Shown here: positions 34,161 through 45,496 of the stretch, in pieces | Layout: the number at the start of each line of letters is the position of its first letter | Numbering within the stretch: the first letter of the stretch is position 1 | NCBI GenBank assembly: GCA_020698575.1 | Contig: CM036254.1 | Location: 35,089,393-35,153,392 of the forward strand | Length of the DNA: 64,000 nt | From: Bostrychus sinensis | Taxonomy: Eukaryota; Chordata; Actinopteri; Gobiiformes; Eleotridae | Direction of reading: 5' to 3' | The notes under the pieces: model-generated | What the model was told of the DNA's origin: nothing | The model's input: only the letters and a program-made list of their open reading frames with translations | Database searches by the model: none | Program-made: the position numbers and the translations under genes

Positions 34161-36855
34161 GGATGTGTGCATCTGAAGGATGTGGTCAACGTTTTTAAAT
34201 ACCTCGCAGTTTGTCTTAAAGACTGCTCAAAAGTGTGCTAATGAAACCACCAAGAGTTACAATAATGGCCAGTATATAAATGTATGCATTTACTTTCTGA
34301 CATTATTTCTAAAAAAATATATATATATATACTTCATGGTGAGATGCCTCCCAGTCCAAACCTTCACACCGAGTAAAAGTAGATGGCGCTTTTGCTATAT
34401 CTTTAAGCCACCACCAGGGGCGTAACAGGCAGTGCAGTGGGGCCCAGGAGGTTTAGGGGCCCGTTAGAGTGGGTCCTTGTTCATAAATGGTCAAGTCTGT
34501 TTAAAATATTCATAATAATTCTAACTATTGTAATAACTCTATTACAGAACAGAGTTTTTAACATAAATTCGGTTTTAAATCCTGTTTTTGGAATTTTGGA
34601 AAACTCATAACAAAAACCACCCTGAAATCATTACAGTCACTATACAAACAGACACTAAAAGTACTCGACAAGAAACCTAAGCATTTCCTCACCCTCTGTG
34701 CTATTTTATCAAAATATAATCTTCTAAGTTGGGAAAATCTTATTAAGTATACAAATGCCTGTCAGATATACACAATTTTACATGGAAAGGCACCACCACC
34801 TCTTAGTGATTTCGTCAGTGTCAGAACAACCACTCACAGAATCACTGGAGGAGTGTCCAGAGGTGACTGCATCGTCCCACGTAGGAAAAGTGCCTTTAGT
34901 CAGTCTACCTTTTCCGTTAAGGCGTCCCAGGAATGGAACACCATTCCAACAACAATTAGAGAAATCAATACATACAATGTCTTTTGATCTCAGTTAAAGC
35001 ACTGGTTTATTAGTAACCAGTCCTGTCAGCATTAAATCCCCGCTGCTGCCATCTTGTGTTTCAATTATGAAATTGTGTTTCCTTCTATGCTCTTCTTGTA
35101 AACTGCATATTTTATTACCTTGCTAACAATATTAACTGTGCCTATCATTTTATTTTACTGCAACTAACATATGCTTAACATTTTAACCAGCTTAACTGAT
35201 TCTGATTTTATTAATGCTGCTTTAATGTTCTTGCTAAACTTCGTCCATTGCTGATTCTACTATTTCCCTTTTGTGATGGACTAACTTACTACTGATCTTT
35301 GATATTGTTGTCTATTGTTGATAATGTCTTATCTTTTATACTTTAGGACGCCCATTGTACAACTGGCACAGGACTACAGATGAAAACTAGGTATCTGTTG
35401 TTAATATGCACTGTCCTGGTATAAATAAATAAATAAATAAATAAATAAAAACATAATGTTTTTTTCTTAAAATAAATACACAAATTGTAATTAAAAAAAT
35501 ATAGTTTCACAAAATTGTTCTTACATTTTAATGAATATGCACCAACTGTTTTGTTTGTTTGTTTCTTTGTTTGTTTGTTGTTGTTGTTTTTAAATATGAA
35601 ACTCCAGTAAACAGCGACATTTATAAATTAAAAAAAACTTAATGCATGAACCTGAAGTACTGAATATGCTTCATAACATTAAGGCCCATTCTAAAATCCT
35701 GCAGTAGGGTTAGGACCTCATTGGGTTTCTTAGGAATTCTGAATTAGAATAGTGTTTATTGCCATTGTAAATGAAAAGGTTCACATTGCTAGGAATTTTC
35801 TGTGATCATATTTGGTGCAAAAATAAAAAAGATAAGTAACGTACAATAATAATAAACAACAGGATAAACTAAAATAACATAAAAAAACTACAATTGGACT
35901 CATGTAATTTTACAATATATACAGATATGAACAAAACAATGTAAACAGGATTAATGAATAGGGATTTAGGATATATAGGCTATACGTATATGTGTGCGAT
36001 AGATTTTATTTATTTATTTTTCATATTGTTTTACTTTAGTTATGGAGAACCAAAACAAAATCAATAAATAAATTCTTAAATAAATGCTCTCATTTACAAA
36101 TAACTATTTAAAATTTAAAATTATATATTTTTTAAATAAAGATGTAAGTTTTGGTTAAAATAAATAAATAAAGGCCTATAATTATTCCCTTTCTGTATTT
36201 ATTTTTATGTTATTCATTTGTACTTTAATTTATTTTCGCTCTATTGAATTATTTATCTTTCTCTCTTTTAAATGTGGGAATAAATACAAGAGGAAAAAAT
36301 AAATAATTAAATAAAGCAAAAATAAACGAGAAGCACTCTGAGAGCACAGACCAAGCCATAGGGTCACTTACCTGAGAAAAACCCCTAAAGGCCCGGACCT
36401 AGCTCAATAAGTATTAAAGATACATCAAATCTGAGAATATACTACTGACATTTTCTATTTTATTATTACAACATCTATTGTCCTGTTCAAGTAATTATTT
36501 GTATATGAGAGTATTTATTTATTAATTTATTTACTGATTGATTTGGCAGTTTTGGTCCTTATGTAGCCTGTAACCTGTAGTGTTCACCCTACACTCCGGT
36601 ACAGTAGGTGGCGGTATGCACCATGGATGCTTGTTGCGACCTGCCAATAAAAAGACGAAGACAATGAAGAAGACATGCAAGGCGTAGAAGAAGAGTCAGC
36701 TGACATTAGCTTGTAGTGAGAAAGCAGAAGGCGGCTGGATACTGGATACAGACGCTCTTACTTCTGCTTTCCTTCTAAATAAGCGCTGCTGGTTACTTAG
36801 CTTGTATATGTATGATAGACATTCGGCCACAGGCTAAAGATAAATAAAAATAAAA
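34161..36855. other. Divergent itsn1-cryzl1 intergenic region
   Basis: About 2.7 kb separates the two divergent first exons. It holds a LINE 3' end (34540-35450), AT-rich sequence with (AAAT)n and a (TA)n run at about 34317. Just before cryzl1 a gtaggtggcggtatgcacc word at about 36604 is characteristic of a fish repeat. No TATA box could be assigned to either gene. Confidence 0.5.
34540..35450 (+). mobile_element. 5'-truncated LINE, C-terminal RT tail and 3' UTR
   Basis: The plus-strand reading LIKYTNACQIYTILHGKAPP then PLSDFVSV, ending QEWNTIPTTIREI...F and TGA at 34986, is the conserved tail after the reverse transcriptase of CR1/L2-like LINEs. The copy ends in a (TAAA)n run at 35421-35450, a typical LINE 3' end. 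The catalytic part is missing. Confidence 0.7.
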
Positions 36856-36921
36856 ATGAAAGGCCTGTATTGTCGAGCAACTGAACACGAAGCTGAACCC
36901 AAGTTTGTGATACAACAAACG
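36856..36921 (+). CDS. cryzl1: cryzl1 coding exon 1
   Basis: ATG at 36856 gives MKGLYCRATEHEAEPKFVIQ, starting MKGLY as in human. An A-rich leader (taaaaATGA) precedes it. The donor is gtagga and the exon ends in phase 0. Confidence 0.92.
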
Positions 36922-39900
36922 GTAGGAAAGCGTTTTTATTAGACTGCAAGGTCTTTATACAAATCACAAAAAATGTATATAAACCAGTGGTGGAGAAAGT
37001 AGCTACTCAGTTTCTTTAAAGTATAGATCAAGTAGCAAAAAAAAAAATTCAAGGAAAAGTATTAAAGGTGCCATGAGTAGTATATATTTTTTTATACTTC
37101 ATAAAAAAAATCCCACGTGTTCCAAGATATGATGTAAACATGTTAAAATGAAATATTAGTTTTACAGATTACAATGGTACAGCTGGTTTGTTCAAAATAA
37201 AAATAAAAATAAAAAATCTTACATAATGGCCAAGTTGTTTATATTTACTTTTTTTTTTTCTAATGCTGCGTTCATGGTACATGGGAATCTCGGAAGTTAT
37301 GACTTAAAAAAAGCTACTTCTGAAAAACGTCTTTCACGAGATCAGCTCGAAAACACATGTAGATCCTCACAATAACAACATAACAATATTTGCATTTCTT
37401 TGTTGTTTATAGTAAACAAATAAATACCTAATTAGAGCTGCTGCTGTTGTACAGAGTAATATTAGGGGATGTATCTATATGTAGTTGAATAATTCAATGA
37501 CAGATGAACAGTCAAAGGCGTTTCTGCAGCGCTTTAGTGCTGATAACTACATTTATTATTTAATGAACAGTACAATTTTGCAGAAGTGTGAGATCTCTTG
37601 TTTAAAAATACTCTTTGCCCGTTAATAACCACACTAACCTCCTGTCACAGAGGGAGTCCCCATGATTGTGACGTCAAATCGGGAACTCAGAGTCCAACAC
37701 GTCAACATGAGTTTTCGAGCAAAAATCCTGACCTGAGACAGTGTTCAAGGCAGTTTTTAGAGTCAGAGGAATTACCAAGATTCCAATGTATCATGAACCC
37801 AGCATAAAACCCTGCTTTGCCGATTATCCAATCAGAAAAGTGGAAAAACTGGCCACCACAGACCATTGTTTTGATTCTGTCTGTTGGACATAATCAGCCC
37901 CGGCCTCGATGCTACCTTTGAGAGTAAACTATTATAATTTTTGGCAAAATGTTGTGGTATCGATTATCTGTATGAAGGTGTTGAATCGTATTAAGTCGTA
38001 CTGTTCCAAATGAGCCAATATTATTCTTGAATTGTATTGAAACGTATTGTTACACCCCTAGAAAATGTATACATGGAATTTTTTAAAGGCAAAGTTGTTG
38101 TTTTTTCTACAATTTTTAACACTGAAACAATACAGTGAACATTAGAAACTGAAATTTCAGTGACTGATATTCAGAGACAAAAAAATTGTGACTCCTATTT
38201 CAGTGTTAAAAATTCAATGGTAGAAATTCAAAGGCATTTAAAATTTAAATTGTGATAAGACAAGTTTGCTTCCATATGTACAAGACAGAGGTGAGAGCAG
38301 CTATGATGTACAGTTTAGAGACAGTGGACAGTATTGAGGAACAGACCAGAGCAGAGCTGGAGGGGAAGATGTTTCTCTTCTCTTTGATCATGACGAGGAT
38401 GGATAGGATCAGGAATGAGTGCATCAGAGGGACAGCTCATGTGAGATGTTTTGGAGACAAAGTAAGAGATTGAGATGGTTTGGACATGTACAGAGGAGGG
38501 AGAGTGAATAGATGCATAGAATGGTAAGAATGGTGAGGTTAGAGCTGCCACGCAGGAGGCCTAAAGAACAACCAAAGAAGATATTTATGGATGTATTGAA
38601 GGAGAAGATGAAGTTAGTTGGTGTGAGAGCAAAGGGTGCAGAGAATAGAGTTACATGGAGGCAGATGATTAGCTGTGGAGACCCCTGAAAGGGAACAACC
38701 GAATGAAAAAGAAGTACCAGGTATACATTTCAGTGCAAAAACCGACAGGTGCATGTTAAAGTGTCAGATACATGAAACAGTCCTAAGTCTGCTATCAGTG
38801 TTTTGAGGTGTGAGCTTCTGGGGTCCCCTTTATAAAATTGTGTGTACATAGAAACCTCATTAGTGTATGTATGCTGGAAACTTAAAAGTGGCATATGCAA
38901 GAAAATATTCAGAATTATGATACTCTGTGTACATAGGCCTGCACACACAAGTTCCTCTTTATAGATGTGGGATCTATAAAGAAAACAGCTATTTACAACA
39001 GCAGGCAGCGCTAGTCACTAAACTCTGAAGATAATGCTAAGAAAACAACAACCAAAAAAACCCAACAACTCTGCAGCACTCAAGTGTTTGCAGCAGTGTG
39101 GAAGCTAGAAGTTAATAGAAACTAGTTTTATTAGGTTTTGTAACTGACAGGTGTGCATGTTGTATATGACGTGTGTCCTAGAGTCTTCCAGAGGGCTTGA
39201 GTAGTCATCAGGTCAGAGTTCAAGTGAAGGCATGTGGACTGAGCCGCGTGGACTTACAGGTAGCACCCACTTGAACCGTGAACATCTCCCAGAGCCCACT
39301 GCAGTCTGTCTTTATCTGTCCTGTCTGCTGTAGTTGCTCAGTGACATGAGGATCCAGCGGGAGTTGATTTCTGTCGGGCGAGAGATCGCTGGAGTTGTTC
39401 AACAAGGTAAACTTTTTCAAATAAAATCAAAAATCATATCACAAGTGTAACTGGTGTCTTTACAGTGGGGTCCAAAGTGACTTTATTCCAGCCGGAGGAA
39501 GAGGTTGTAGGTAGAGTACATATTGATTTTCTTTGAGAGTTTCATCAGCCATAAAGATCCTAATATGTACTTTTGATTTGTTTTTCAGGAATTCTTCCTC
39601 TAGACTGTCCTTTCTCAGGGCTGTGTGAAGTCATTGACATTGATGAACAATATTTGGGTAATTTCACTGAGAATATTTTGGTATTGGTATTTTGAACTAA
39701 AACACACCCCTAAATGCTTAAACAGTGAAGGCTCAAAGACAAAGGCTGGATGAAAAATAGGGCTTGGATTTACCATTAAATGTTAATGGTGCAGCAGTTA
39801 ATTCTTTTTTTCTGACAGTAAGACTTAATTAAGACCTGCCAGTAAATTGTTTGTACACTGATGTAAACACCAAGTGAGGCACATTCAGTTTTGATTTTGA

Positions 39901-42900
39901 TGTTTACAAAAAGTGAGTCCCTACTGCACTATGATTTAAACAGGTAAATAAAATAATGTCATTCATATGAACTCATGCAACACTTCTTAATAAACTACTA
40001 TAAGTCTGCTCTAGAATAAATATTAATATACAGGCTCCTGTTGTGTTGGTCATTGTTATGGACTATTGCAGAACAGATTGCAGAGTACAATAATCACATA
40101 AGAAATTGCAATTAAAATAGTTTCTCAAATCCTATCTATAACAAATATCAGTATTTGTTATGTCATTCAAAAATGCTTGAATGTACTGTGTTCTGCTGTT
40201 AAAACTAGCTTATTAAAACCTCTCTTGGTATAACAGCAAACATCTGATGACTACCGTATATCTTTTATAATAACTAATCAATCCAAGGTTAGAAATTTAT
40301 AAACCGCCCAAATCCGAGCCAGATCCCATTCAGCACGATCTGAGTCTTCTGAGCTTCAGAAACATCTTTGTTCCAGGGCCAGCTCTGCCAAAGAATCAGT
40401 CACCTGATGGACACCACAGTGTCCCAATACATCTTTTAGCAGTTTCTCTATAGCACAGTACAGTACTCTACAGTTTATATTAAATATCCAAAATCACTTT
40501 ACTTGAAAAACTCAAAAGGGCAATTTTTTTTTCTGATTTCTCTGGCAGAGAACAGAGTTACATAAATACATTTTGTAACTCTCCCCAAGCTCTACATGCA
40601 CAGCAAGTTTAATTAAGATTGCCTAAATGGTTTTCTAAAAAAAAAAAAAAAACCAGAAACTCACTCAGGTACCAAGAAAGTGAAATAATGGTTCAATAAA
40701 AAGGAAATGAGATTGTCAGTGCAGTTCATGCTAAACCTTTCAGTGTAATAGTCCCTTATGGCCTCACAAAGTAAACATGTTACCTAGTTTCATTGCTACG
40801 GTGGCCCTCAGGTGCAACATCAAAATAGTTTTTGTCCACTAGAGAAATAAAAGCACTTATAGATAAAAAATAAAAAAAAATCTTGCCTTAAAAATAAATC
40901 CAACCCCTAAATTTAAAAAAGAATATACAAAAAACACATTAGCTGGACCTTTTTAAAATTTGAGGCAGGGTTTTCTTTTTGTGGCAGCCTTAAATTAAAA
41001 GGGGGAGAGATTTTGATGAAACAGCGCTGTTTTTAATTTGAGGCTGTGTTTTTATTTTTAGATGAACTTTATTTAAATAGTGGAACATCTTACTTTTAAA
41101 TAGAAGAATGTTTTTATTTTGTGACATGCTTTTTTATTTTGAGGAGAGCTTTTTTATTTTTAGACAAGTTTATTTTATTTTGATTAGTAAGTGTGTTTTT
41201 TTTTTTTTCAAAGATTAAAAAGTTTTTAAAGCTTTTAAAAAGATTTAAAAGTTGAGACATGGCTTTATTTTAATGGCCTCTTTATAATTTTTAGAGGCAG
41301 TTATATTTTTGAGGTTACACATTTAAAAATCATCCTCTGCTTTTATTTTTCTGGTGATCAAAAACAGTTTTGATGGTGATTTTTAATATAGACATTTATA
41401 TTTATTTTTCATACATTCTTTTTTAAATTTGAGGGATGGGTTTATTTTTACGGCAAGATTTTAAAAAAATCTACCTTGCCACTTTTATTTTTCTAGTGGA
41501 CAAAAACTATTTTGCTGTTGGACCTCAGGGCCACCGTACAATACTGATAGAATAAAGCTTTTTTACATGCTACATGGATGTTGACTGGAGTGTTGTGTGT
41601 CCAGTCCAGAAGCCTGAACGACTGAGCTGCGTGACCGTAGCTGCAGCTCTCCGGGACGCACTCGGTGCATACACGGCCCTGCACACTCTGGCTCACATGG
41701 CGGCCCGGCACAGCGTCCTGGTGGTGGACGGAGCCAGCGTAGGGAACCTTTTCCTTTACTCTGGGATTCTACTGTTGGTGAATGCTTTTAATACAGCCTT
41801 TGTCTCCTCCTGAACAGTCGTTTGGCCTCCTGTGCGTGCAGCTGGCTTCTTACCATGGACTGAAGGTTCTGACCACCTCACACTCGCCGCAGGACCACAC
41901 CTTCCTGGAGCAGCTTCGGCCAACTGTAGGTCTGTTCATTATGGTTCATAAGCTTTGGTTTAGTGTGGCCCCTATGTCTTGCAGCCATAATTTCATATAA
42001 CAGGGTCCAAGGTCTTAAAAGCATTAAAAATGTATTAAATTTGATCTTGTCAAAATCAAGGCCTTGGAAGTATTAAATATTATGAGTAGACTTTTCATCT
42101 GGGTCTTAAAATTTGTCTGAACAGTTAGGTACTTTACAATAACTTACACTGTAAAGCATTAACTGAGTATTAGTTAAGGATTAGTAAGCAGTTAATTGCT
42201 TATTTACAAAGCATTACATCAACATCTATAAACACCATTGACTTATAAACATTGTTATTAATGTTTAATTCTTTAGTAATAAGCTCATGTAAATCAGTGC
42301 AGAATTATTAACATCAGGGTTAAATCAGAATCTATAAACTGTTTATAATTATAAATATTATATTAATTATAATTACTGTTTATTAATACTGTATTACTGC
42401 TTAATAGTTGTGAGTCATTCTTAAGTGTTACCAGACATTATGTTAATATTAAAAAAGAGTTACCACGATAACAAAATATATTAATTGAATAAATGTTATC
42501 ATTTAAATGCATGATTCATTTTTCATGATTTTTTAGTGCAGCACTGGAGTTCTTTATTAGACTTTTAATAACATTTTTGAGTTTCAGAGAGTAGTACTTA
42601 TAATTCCTTATATTCATTCATCTTCTTCCGCTTATTCCCATTAGGGTTCGCAGGTGACTGCAGCCTATCCCAGTAACTTTGGGCCTTAGGCAGGGTACAC
42701 CCTGGACAGGGGCCAGCTTGTCGCAGATAATTCCTTATGGCTTAAGTGTAAAATGTATTCATATTATTGTTCTATTGTTGATGATGCTGGCACTGGAAGT
42801 GTCACTGGAAAAAAAGTGTCTTAAATTTCACAAGACAAAACCTGGAGCTGCCCTGAAATATGCCAAACAATTTAAAGATTACAAAAAATCTAAAACCCAT

Positions 42901-45232
42901 TCCTCCTGAGCTTTCTTTTCTACTTTTGTTTCTGTCCTTTTTTATACTTTAATGTACTTTATTGTACTTGTACTTCGTGTCCTCTGTTTGCAGGTGTTCA
43001 GGATCCTCTCCTAGGTGAGGTGATGGTTTTGCACGCTCTCTAGAACCTTACCCTTTTACCCAAATCGTGCATAGTTAAATTCCTTATCTTTTCATATTGT
43101 ATATATTTGACAAACAGACAAAGAGAATCTTCTCATGTCATGAGATGGTTACAGTGTTGTGTTTGCAGCCAGAGTGATTCCTGTTCATAACGGCTTATCT
43201 GACCTCCTGCCTGTGGTCCTGGAGGAAACTGGTGGTCTCGGAGTGGATATAGTCATAGACTCTGGAGGTAGAAGCTTATTTGACATCTTCTAAGTTCTGT
43301 TTACTTTTTAAACTTTGACAGATTTTTTTCAATCTCATCACAGAGTTAACTTTACTCAGTAGCCTCTTTAAGTCCTAGTATGTTGGAACAAAATACACAT
43401 TTATTATTATTCTGTCTGTGTGCAGTGCTGTCTACACGAGGAGGAAGAGCCGAAGCACCTCTGTGGCCCACACAAACATCACCTCATCAGTGTGCTCGCT
43501 GTTGGCGGCCACTGGGTCACTTCTCATCCACACCTGCAAGTACGTCTGCCCCACTGGAGTAAGATTTAGGACGATGGGGACAAAAAAGTATGAAGTATTA
43601 GCAAAATGACTCAAATAAATCACACATGTATTGTTGTAATAATCTAGGATGGTTTGAATATTTTAAAGGTCTTGTCTAAGATTTCAGATCCAAAATATTC
43701 TTGTCATTGTTTTTAATTTTGGACTTTGTTTAGTGGTCAGTGCCATGAGCAAAGCAGACCACGGTGCATTTTTTATGGCGGAATTAGCATTAGCTCCAGT
43801 TATGAAAAAATGAAGATGGTTTTGGCTGCTTCATGTGTGTAATGCCACTGCCTGGGTAGAGACATACTTGTTTTATTTAAAGGGGACCTATGCAACTTTT
43901 TTGGCTTCATTAAACTGCTCGGTTGTCAGTGTGTGTTTACATGCATTAGAATACATTACACCGATCTTAATCTGAATATGAGCATACTCTGAATAAGATA
44001 CTGTCATGTAAACGCCGTTTTAGAATGACCTTAATCAGATTCAGGTCATATTCAGAATAAGCCTTAATTGAAATAAGACACCTGGAGTATTCTGATCTTA
44101 TTCACATTATTGCTGCATGTAAAAACCTTAAATGTATTATTGCTTGTTCTCACCATTTTTGCTGAAGTGCCAGTGGCTTTGTGACTGATGAGAATTTTCT
44201 TAATACGAGAAAACGTGCCTATCCTCCATCTAACAACACAGGCCCTTTAGAATGTCATCACATGAACACAACCTATACTGATGTATTTTTTATTCTGGTT
44301 CTTGAGCTCCAAGAACCTGTTCTTGGTTTGTATGGTAGTTCTATAAAATGGGTTTATTTGGCGTATTGTGTATAGTGATTTTCCTGTTTCCGGCTTGGTG
44401 CAATAGTTCTTGTCTATGTTCCATATAAGGATCTAAGCCTGAAACACTTTGTACTTTGCCGCAGTTAGATCCTCCAGACTGCAGTTACCTCCATCTGAAG
44501 TCGGCCTCTGTGTCATTCTTAAACCCTGAAATCTGGACAGCTTCGTCTGCTCAGCACGGGAGATATCTGCGTATCCTTCACACGTGATATTATGTAGTGT
44601 ATGTCATCATGAAGTCTGAGTGGTTCCTATCAGTTTCACATCAGATATTCTAAAGGACATAGTGGATAAGATGTCGACAGGAATATTGAGGTATGTCCAG
44701 ACACATTCCAACTGCTAACATTTAATCAGACTAAGGTTGAATTACTGATTAAAATGGCATAACTCAATACGCTACACGGAACACTTTCTTAGTTCATAGC
44801 TAGTACCATGTAGGACCCCGACTTGCCCTCAGAGCTGACTGAGATTTGTGTTAAACATCAACACAGAGATGAGGGCTTCATATATTTAGGAATCCATAAC
44901 GACATGAAATCTTCAGCTGGTTCGTATTGAACGTGACTCCATGCACGGAGTGGCTGAGAGTGACTATTGCATAAATCAGTACAGCAGGGCTCTCAAGTTT
45001 GGATCTTATTATTAATATTATGATATTATGATTAAAGTACATGTTTACAGAAGCACTGAACTGCTACAGTCTTTACAGAGTTGGAATCCCCAGGTACAGT
45101 GATGTTGCATGCTTAACTTGCCTGTTTGTCTCCAGACCGCGACCAGAGGAGGCGGTACCTCTTTACGAAGCCACTGTTACCATGGAGACCATTCAGCGTC
45201 ACCAGAAGAAAAAGGCTGTGGTTAAACTCTGA
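36856..45232 (+). CDS. cryzl1: Quinone oxidoreductase-like protein 1, 12 coding exons
   Basis: This is a member of the medium-chain dehydrogenase/zeta-crystallin family. The human protein is CRYZL1, whose enzymatic role is poorly defined. Exons sum to 1,039 nt, or about 345 residues against 349 in human. The N-terminal GroES-like fold is in exons 1-5. The nucleotide-binding Rossmann part is in exons 6-9 (VLVVDGASSFGLLCVQLASY at the exon 6/7 join), and the C-terminal segment in exons 10-12. All exon phases agree except at exon 8/9, where the frame is off by one base, so the assembled frame is broken as read. The gene is head to head with itsn1, the same order as in mammals. Confidence 0.95.
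37064..37900. repeat. Second copy of the TTAA-MITE family, larger and decayed
   Basis: It starts aaaggtgccatgagtagtat, like the 2779 element, and contains ccaatcagaaaagtggaaaa with accacagaccattg near its far end, as at 2937-2980. It is longer, so it may carry an internal insertion. Borders are approximate. Confidence 0.5.
38240..38712 (+). mobile_element. RTE-like LINE C-terminal fragment
   Basis: The plus strand reads YKTEVRAAMMYSLETV near the start, and in another frame PKKIFMDVLKEKMKLVGVRA then WRQMISCGDP. This is the typical tail of RTE-type LINE proteins. It has stops and frame changes, so it is dead. Confidence 0.65.
39182..39259 (+). CDS. cryzl1: cryzl1 coding exon 2
   Basis: This 78-nt, phase 0-0 exon encodes HQVRVQVKACGLSRVDLQ, matching human FVKLQVKACALSQINTK. 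The acceptor tgtcctag (39181) was chosen over ttccag at 39195 because only it keeps frame. Confidence 0.9.
39334..39406 (+). CDS. cryzl1: cryzl1 coding exon 3
   Basis: This 73-nt exon encodes LLSDMRIQRELISVGREIAG, matching human LLAEMKMKKDLFPVGREIAG. The intron before it is only 74 nt. Confidence 0.95.
39466..39510 (+). CDS. cryzl1: cryzl1 coding exon 4
   Basis: This 45-nt exon encodes VGSKVTLFQPEEEVVG, matching human VGSKVSFFQPDDEVVG. The flanking introns are short (59 and 78 nt). Confidence 0.95.
39589..39657 (+). CDS. cryzl1: cryzl1 coding exon 5
   Basis: This 69-nt exon encodes ILPLDCPFSGLCEVIDIDEQ, matching human ILPLDSEDPGLCEVVRVHEH. A 1.9-kb intron with a MITE follows. Confidence 0.95.
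39658..41604. other. cryzl1 intron 5
   Basis: The intron is AT-rich with a 15-A run near 40638. It holds the 738-bp MITE at 40799-41536. No other feature is supported. Confidence 0.45.
40799..41536. mobile_element. MITE with about 60-bp inverted ends and TA target
   Basis: The left end cggtggccctcaggtgcaac matches the reversed right end cggtggccctgaggtccaac. The match continues through aaaatagtttttgtccacta. TA flanks both sides (40797-40798 and 41537-41538). The interior is T-rich with repeated tttttatttttga-like words. Confidence 0.75.
41605..41738 (+). CDS. cryzl1: cryzl1 coding exon 6
   Basis: This 134-nt exon encodes TVAAALRDALGAYTALHTLA then HSVLVVDGAS, the entry to the nucleotide-binding fold (human AAGSIRDGVRAYTALHYL...SVLIMDGAS). 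It is GC-richer than its surroundings. Confidence 0.96.
41818..41929 (+). CDS. cryzl1: cryzl1 coding exon 7
   Basis: This 112-nt exon encodes SFGLLCVQLASYHGLKVLTT then FLEQLRPTV. It forms the helix after the glycine turn of the Rossmann fold. The family's AAGGVG turn is replaced by DGASSFG, as in other CRYZL1 proteins. Confidence 0.95.
41930..43168. other. cryzl1 intron 7
   Basis: It contains AT-rich decayed repeat words (ttaaaagcattaaaaatgta near 42015) and the truncated R1 repeat at 42612. A 76-codon ORF at 42679 runs through the repeat and is not believed. Confidence 0.4.
42612..42727 (+). repeat. Dispersed repeat R1, truncated copy
   Basis: This contains only the first third of repeat R1 (cagcctatcccagtaacttt and gggtacaccctggacagg). 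It lies in cryzl1 intron 7. Confidence 0.65.
43169..43267 (+). CDS. cryzl1: cryzl1 coding exon 8
   Basis: This 99-nt exon encodes ARVIPVHNGLSDLLPVVLEE then TGGLGVDIVIDSG, matching human LEETGGLGVDIVLDAG. It ends with one base of a Val codon. Confidence 0.95.
43426..43539 (+). CDS. cryzl1: cryzl1 coding exon 9, frame mismatch
   Basis: The acceptor gtgtgcag ends at 43425 and the donor is gtacgt at 43540. The conserved protein, EEEEPKHLCGPHKHHL then ISVLAVGGHWVTSHPHLQ, is read only in the frame starting TGC at 43426. Exon 8 leaves one base, which forces GTG CTG TCT and a wrong frame. The join is therefore one base long or two short. An in-frame but weak acceptor exists at 43447 (gaggaag). Downstream exons fit the conserved frame. 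Confidence 0.85.
43928..44130. repeat. Probable MITE-like repeat
   Basis: The words tgtgtgtttacatgcatt at the left and tgctgcatgtaaaaacct at the right are partly inverted, with attctgatcttattcac-like words between. This is common in fish introns. No clear target duplication was seen. Confidence 0.35.
44465..44570 (+). CDS. cryzl1: cryzl1 coding exon 10
   Basis: This 106-nt exon encodes LDPPDCSYLHLKSASVSFLN then PEIWTASSAQHGRYL, matching human LDPPDSHCLFLKGATLAFLN. The acceptor is gccgcag. Confidence 0.95.
44645..44690 (+). CDS. cryzl1: cryzl1 coding exon 11
   Basis: This 46-nt exon encodes ILKDIVDKMSTGILR, matching human ILKDVMEKLSTGVFR. The donor is gtatgt. Confidence 0.93.
45136..45232 (+). 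CDS. cryzl1: cryzl1 coding exon 12 with stop
   Basis: This exon encodes PRPEEAVPLYEATVTMETIQ then RHQKKKAVVKL, with stop TGA at 45230-45232. It matches human LDEPIPLYEAKVSMEAVQ. No AATAAA was seen before the hAT insertion at 45497. One (attaataaagttc) occurs inside that element at about 45742. Confidence 0.95.
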
Positions 45233-45496
45233 GCTGATGGACACTGCCCATGGACTGAGCCTCCACGACCAATGCATCTCACATTCTTACCTATCTTTGT
45301 GCCCCAGTTTTAAAAAGTGACAAGTGTCCCAGTGAAGGAATCATCATAAAAATGTATACCATCATATTTTTTCAACTTTTTTTGCATACATTTTTTAATC
45401 AACTTGTGCCCTCATCATAAATACCAACTACTGATTTATTTTCAGAATTTCAATCCTTTTTATGCCAGTGTATGTAATAGCATCTAGTATCTAAAG

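Larger units (their letters stand above)
36922..39181. other. cryzl1 intron 1
   Basis: The intron is AT-rich. It contains a copy related to the 2779 MITE (from about 37064, with tatccaatcagaaaagtgga near 37829) and an RTE-like LINE tail at 38240-38712. Confidence 0.5.
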
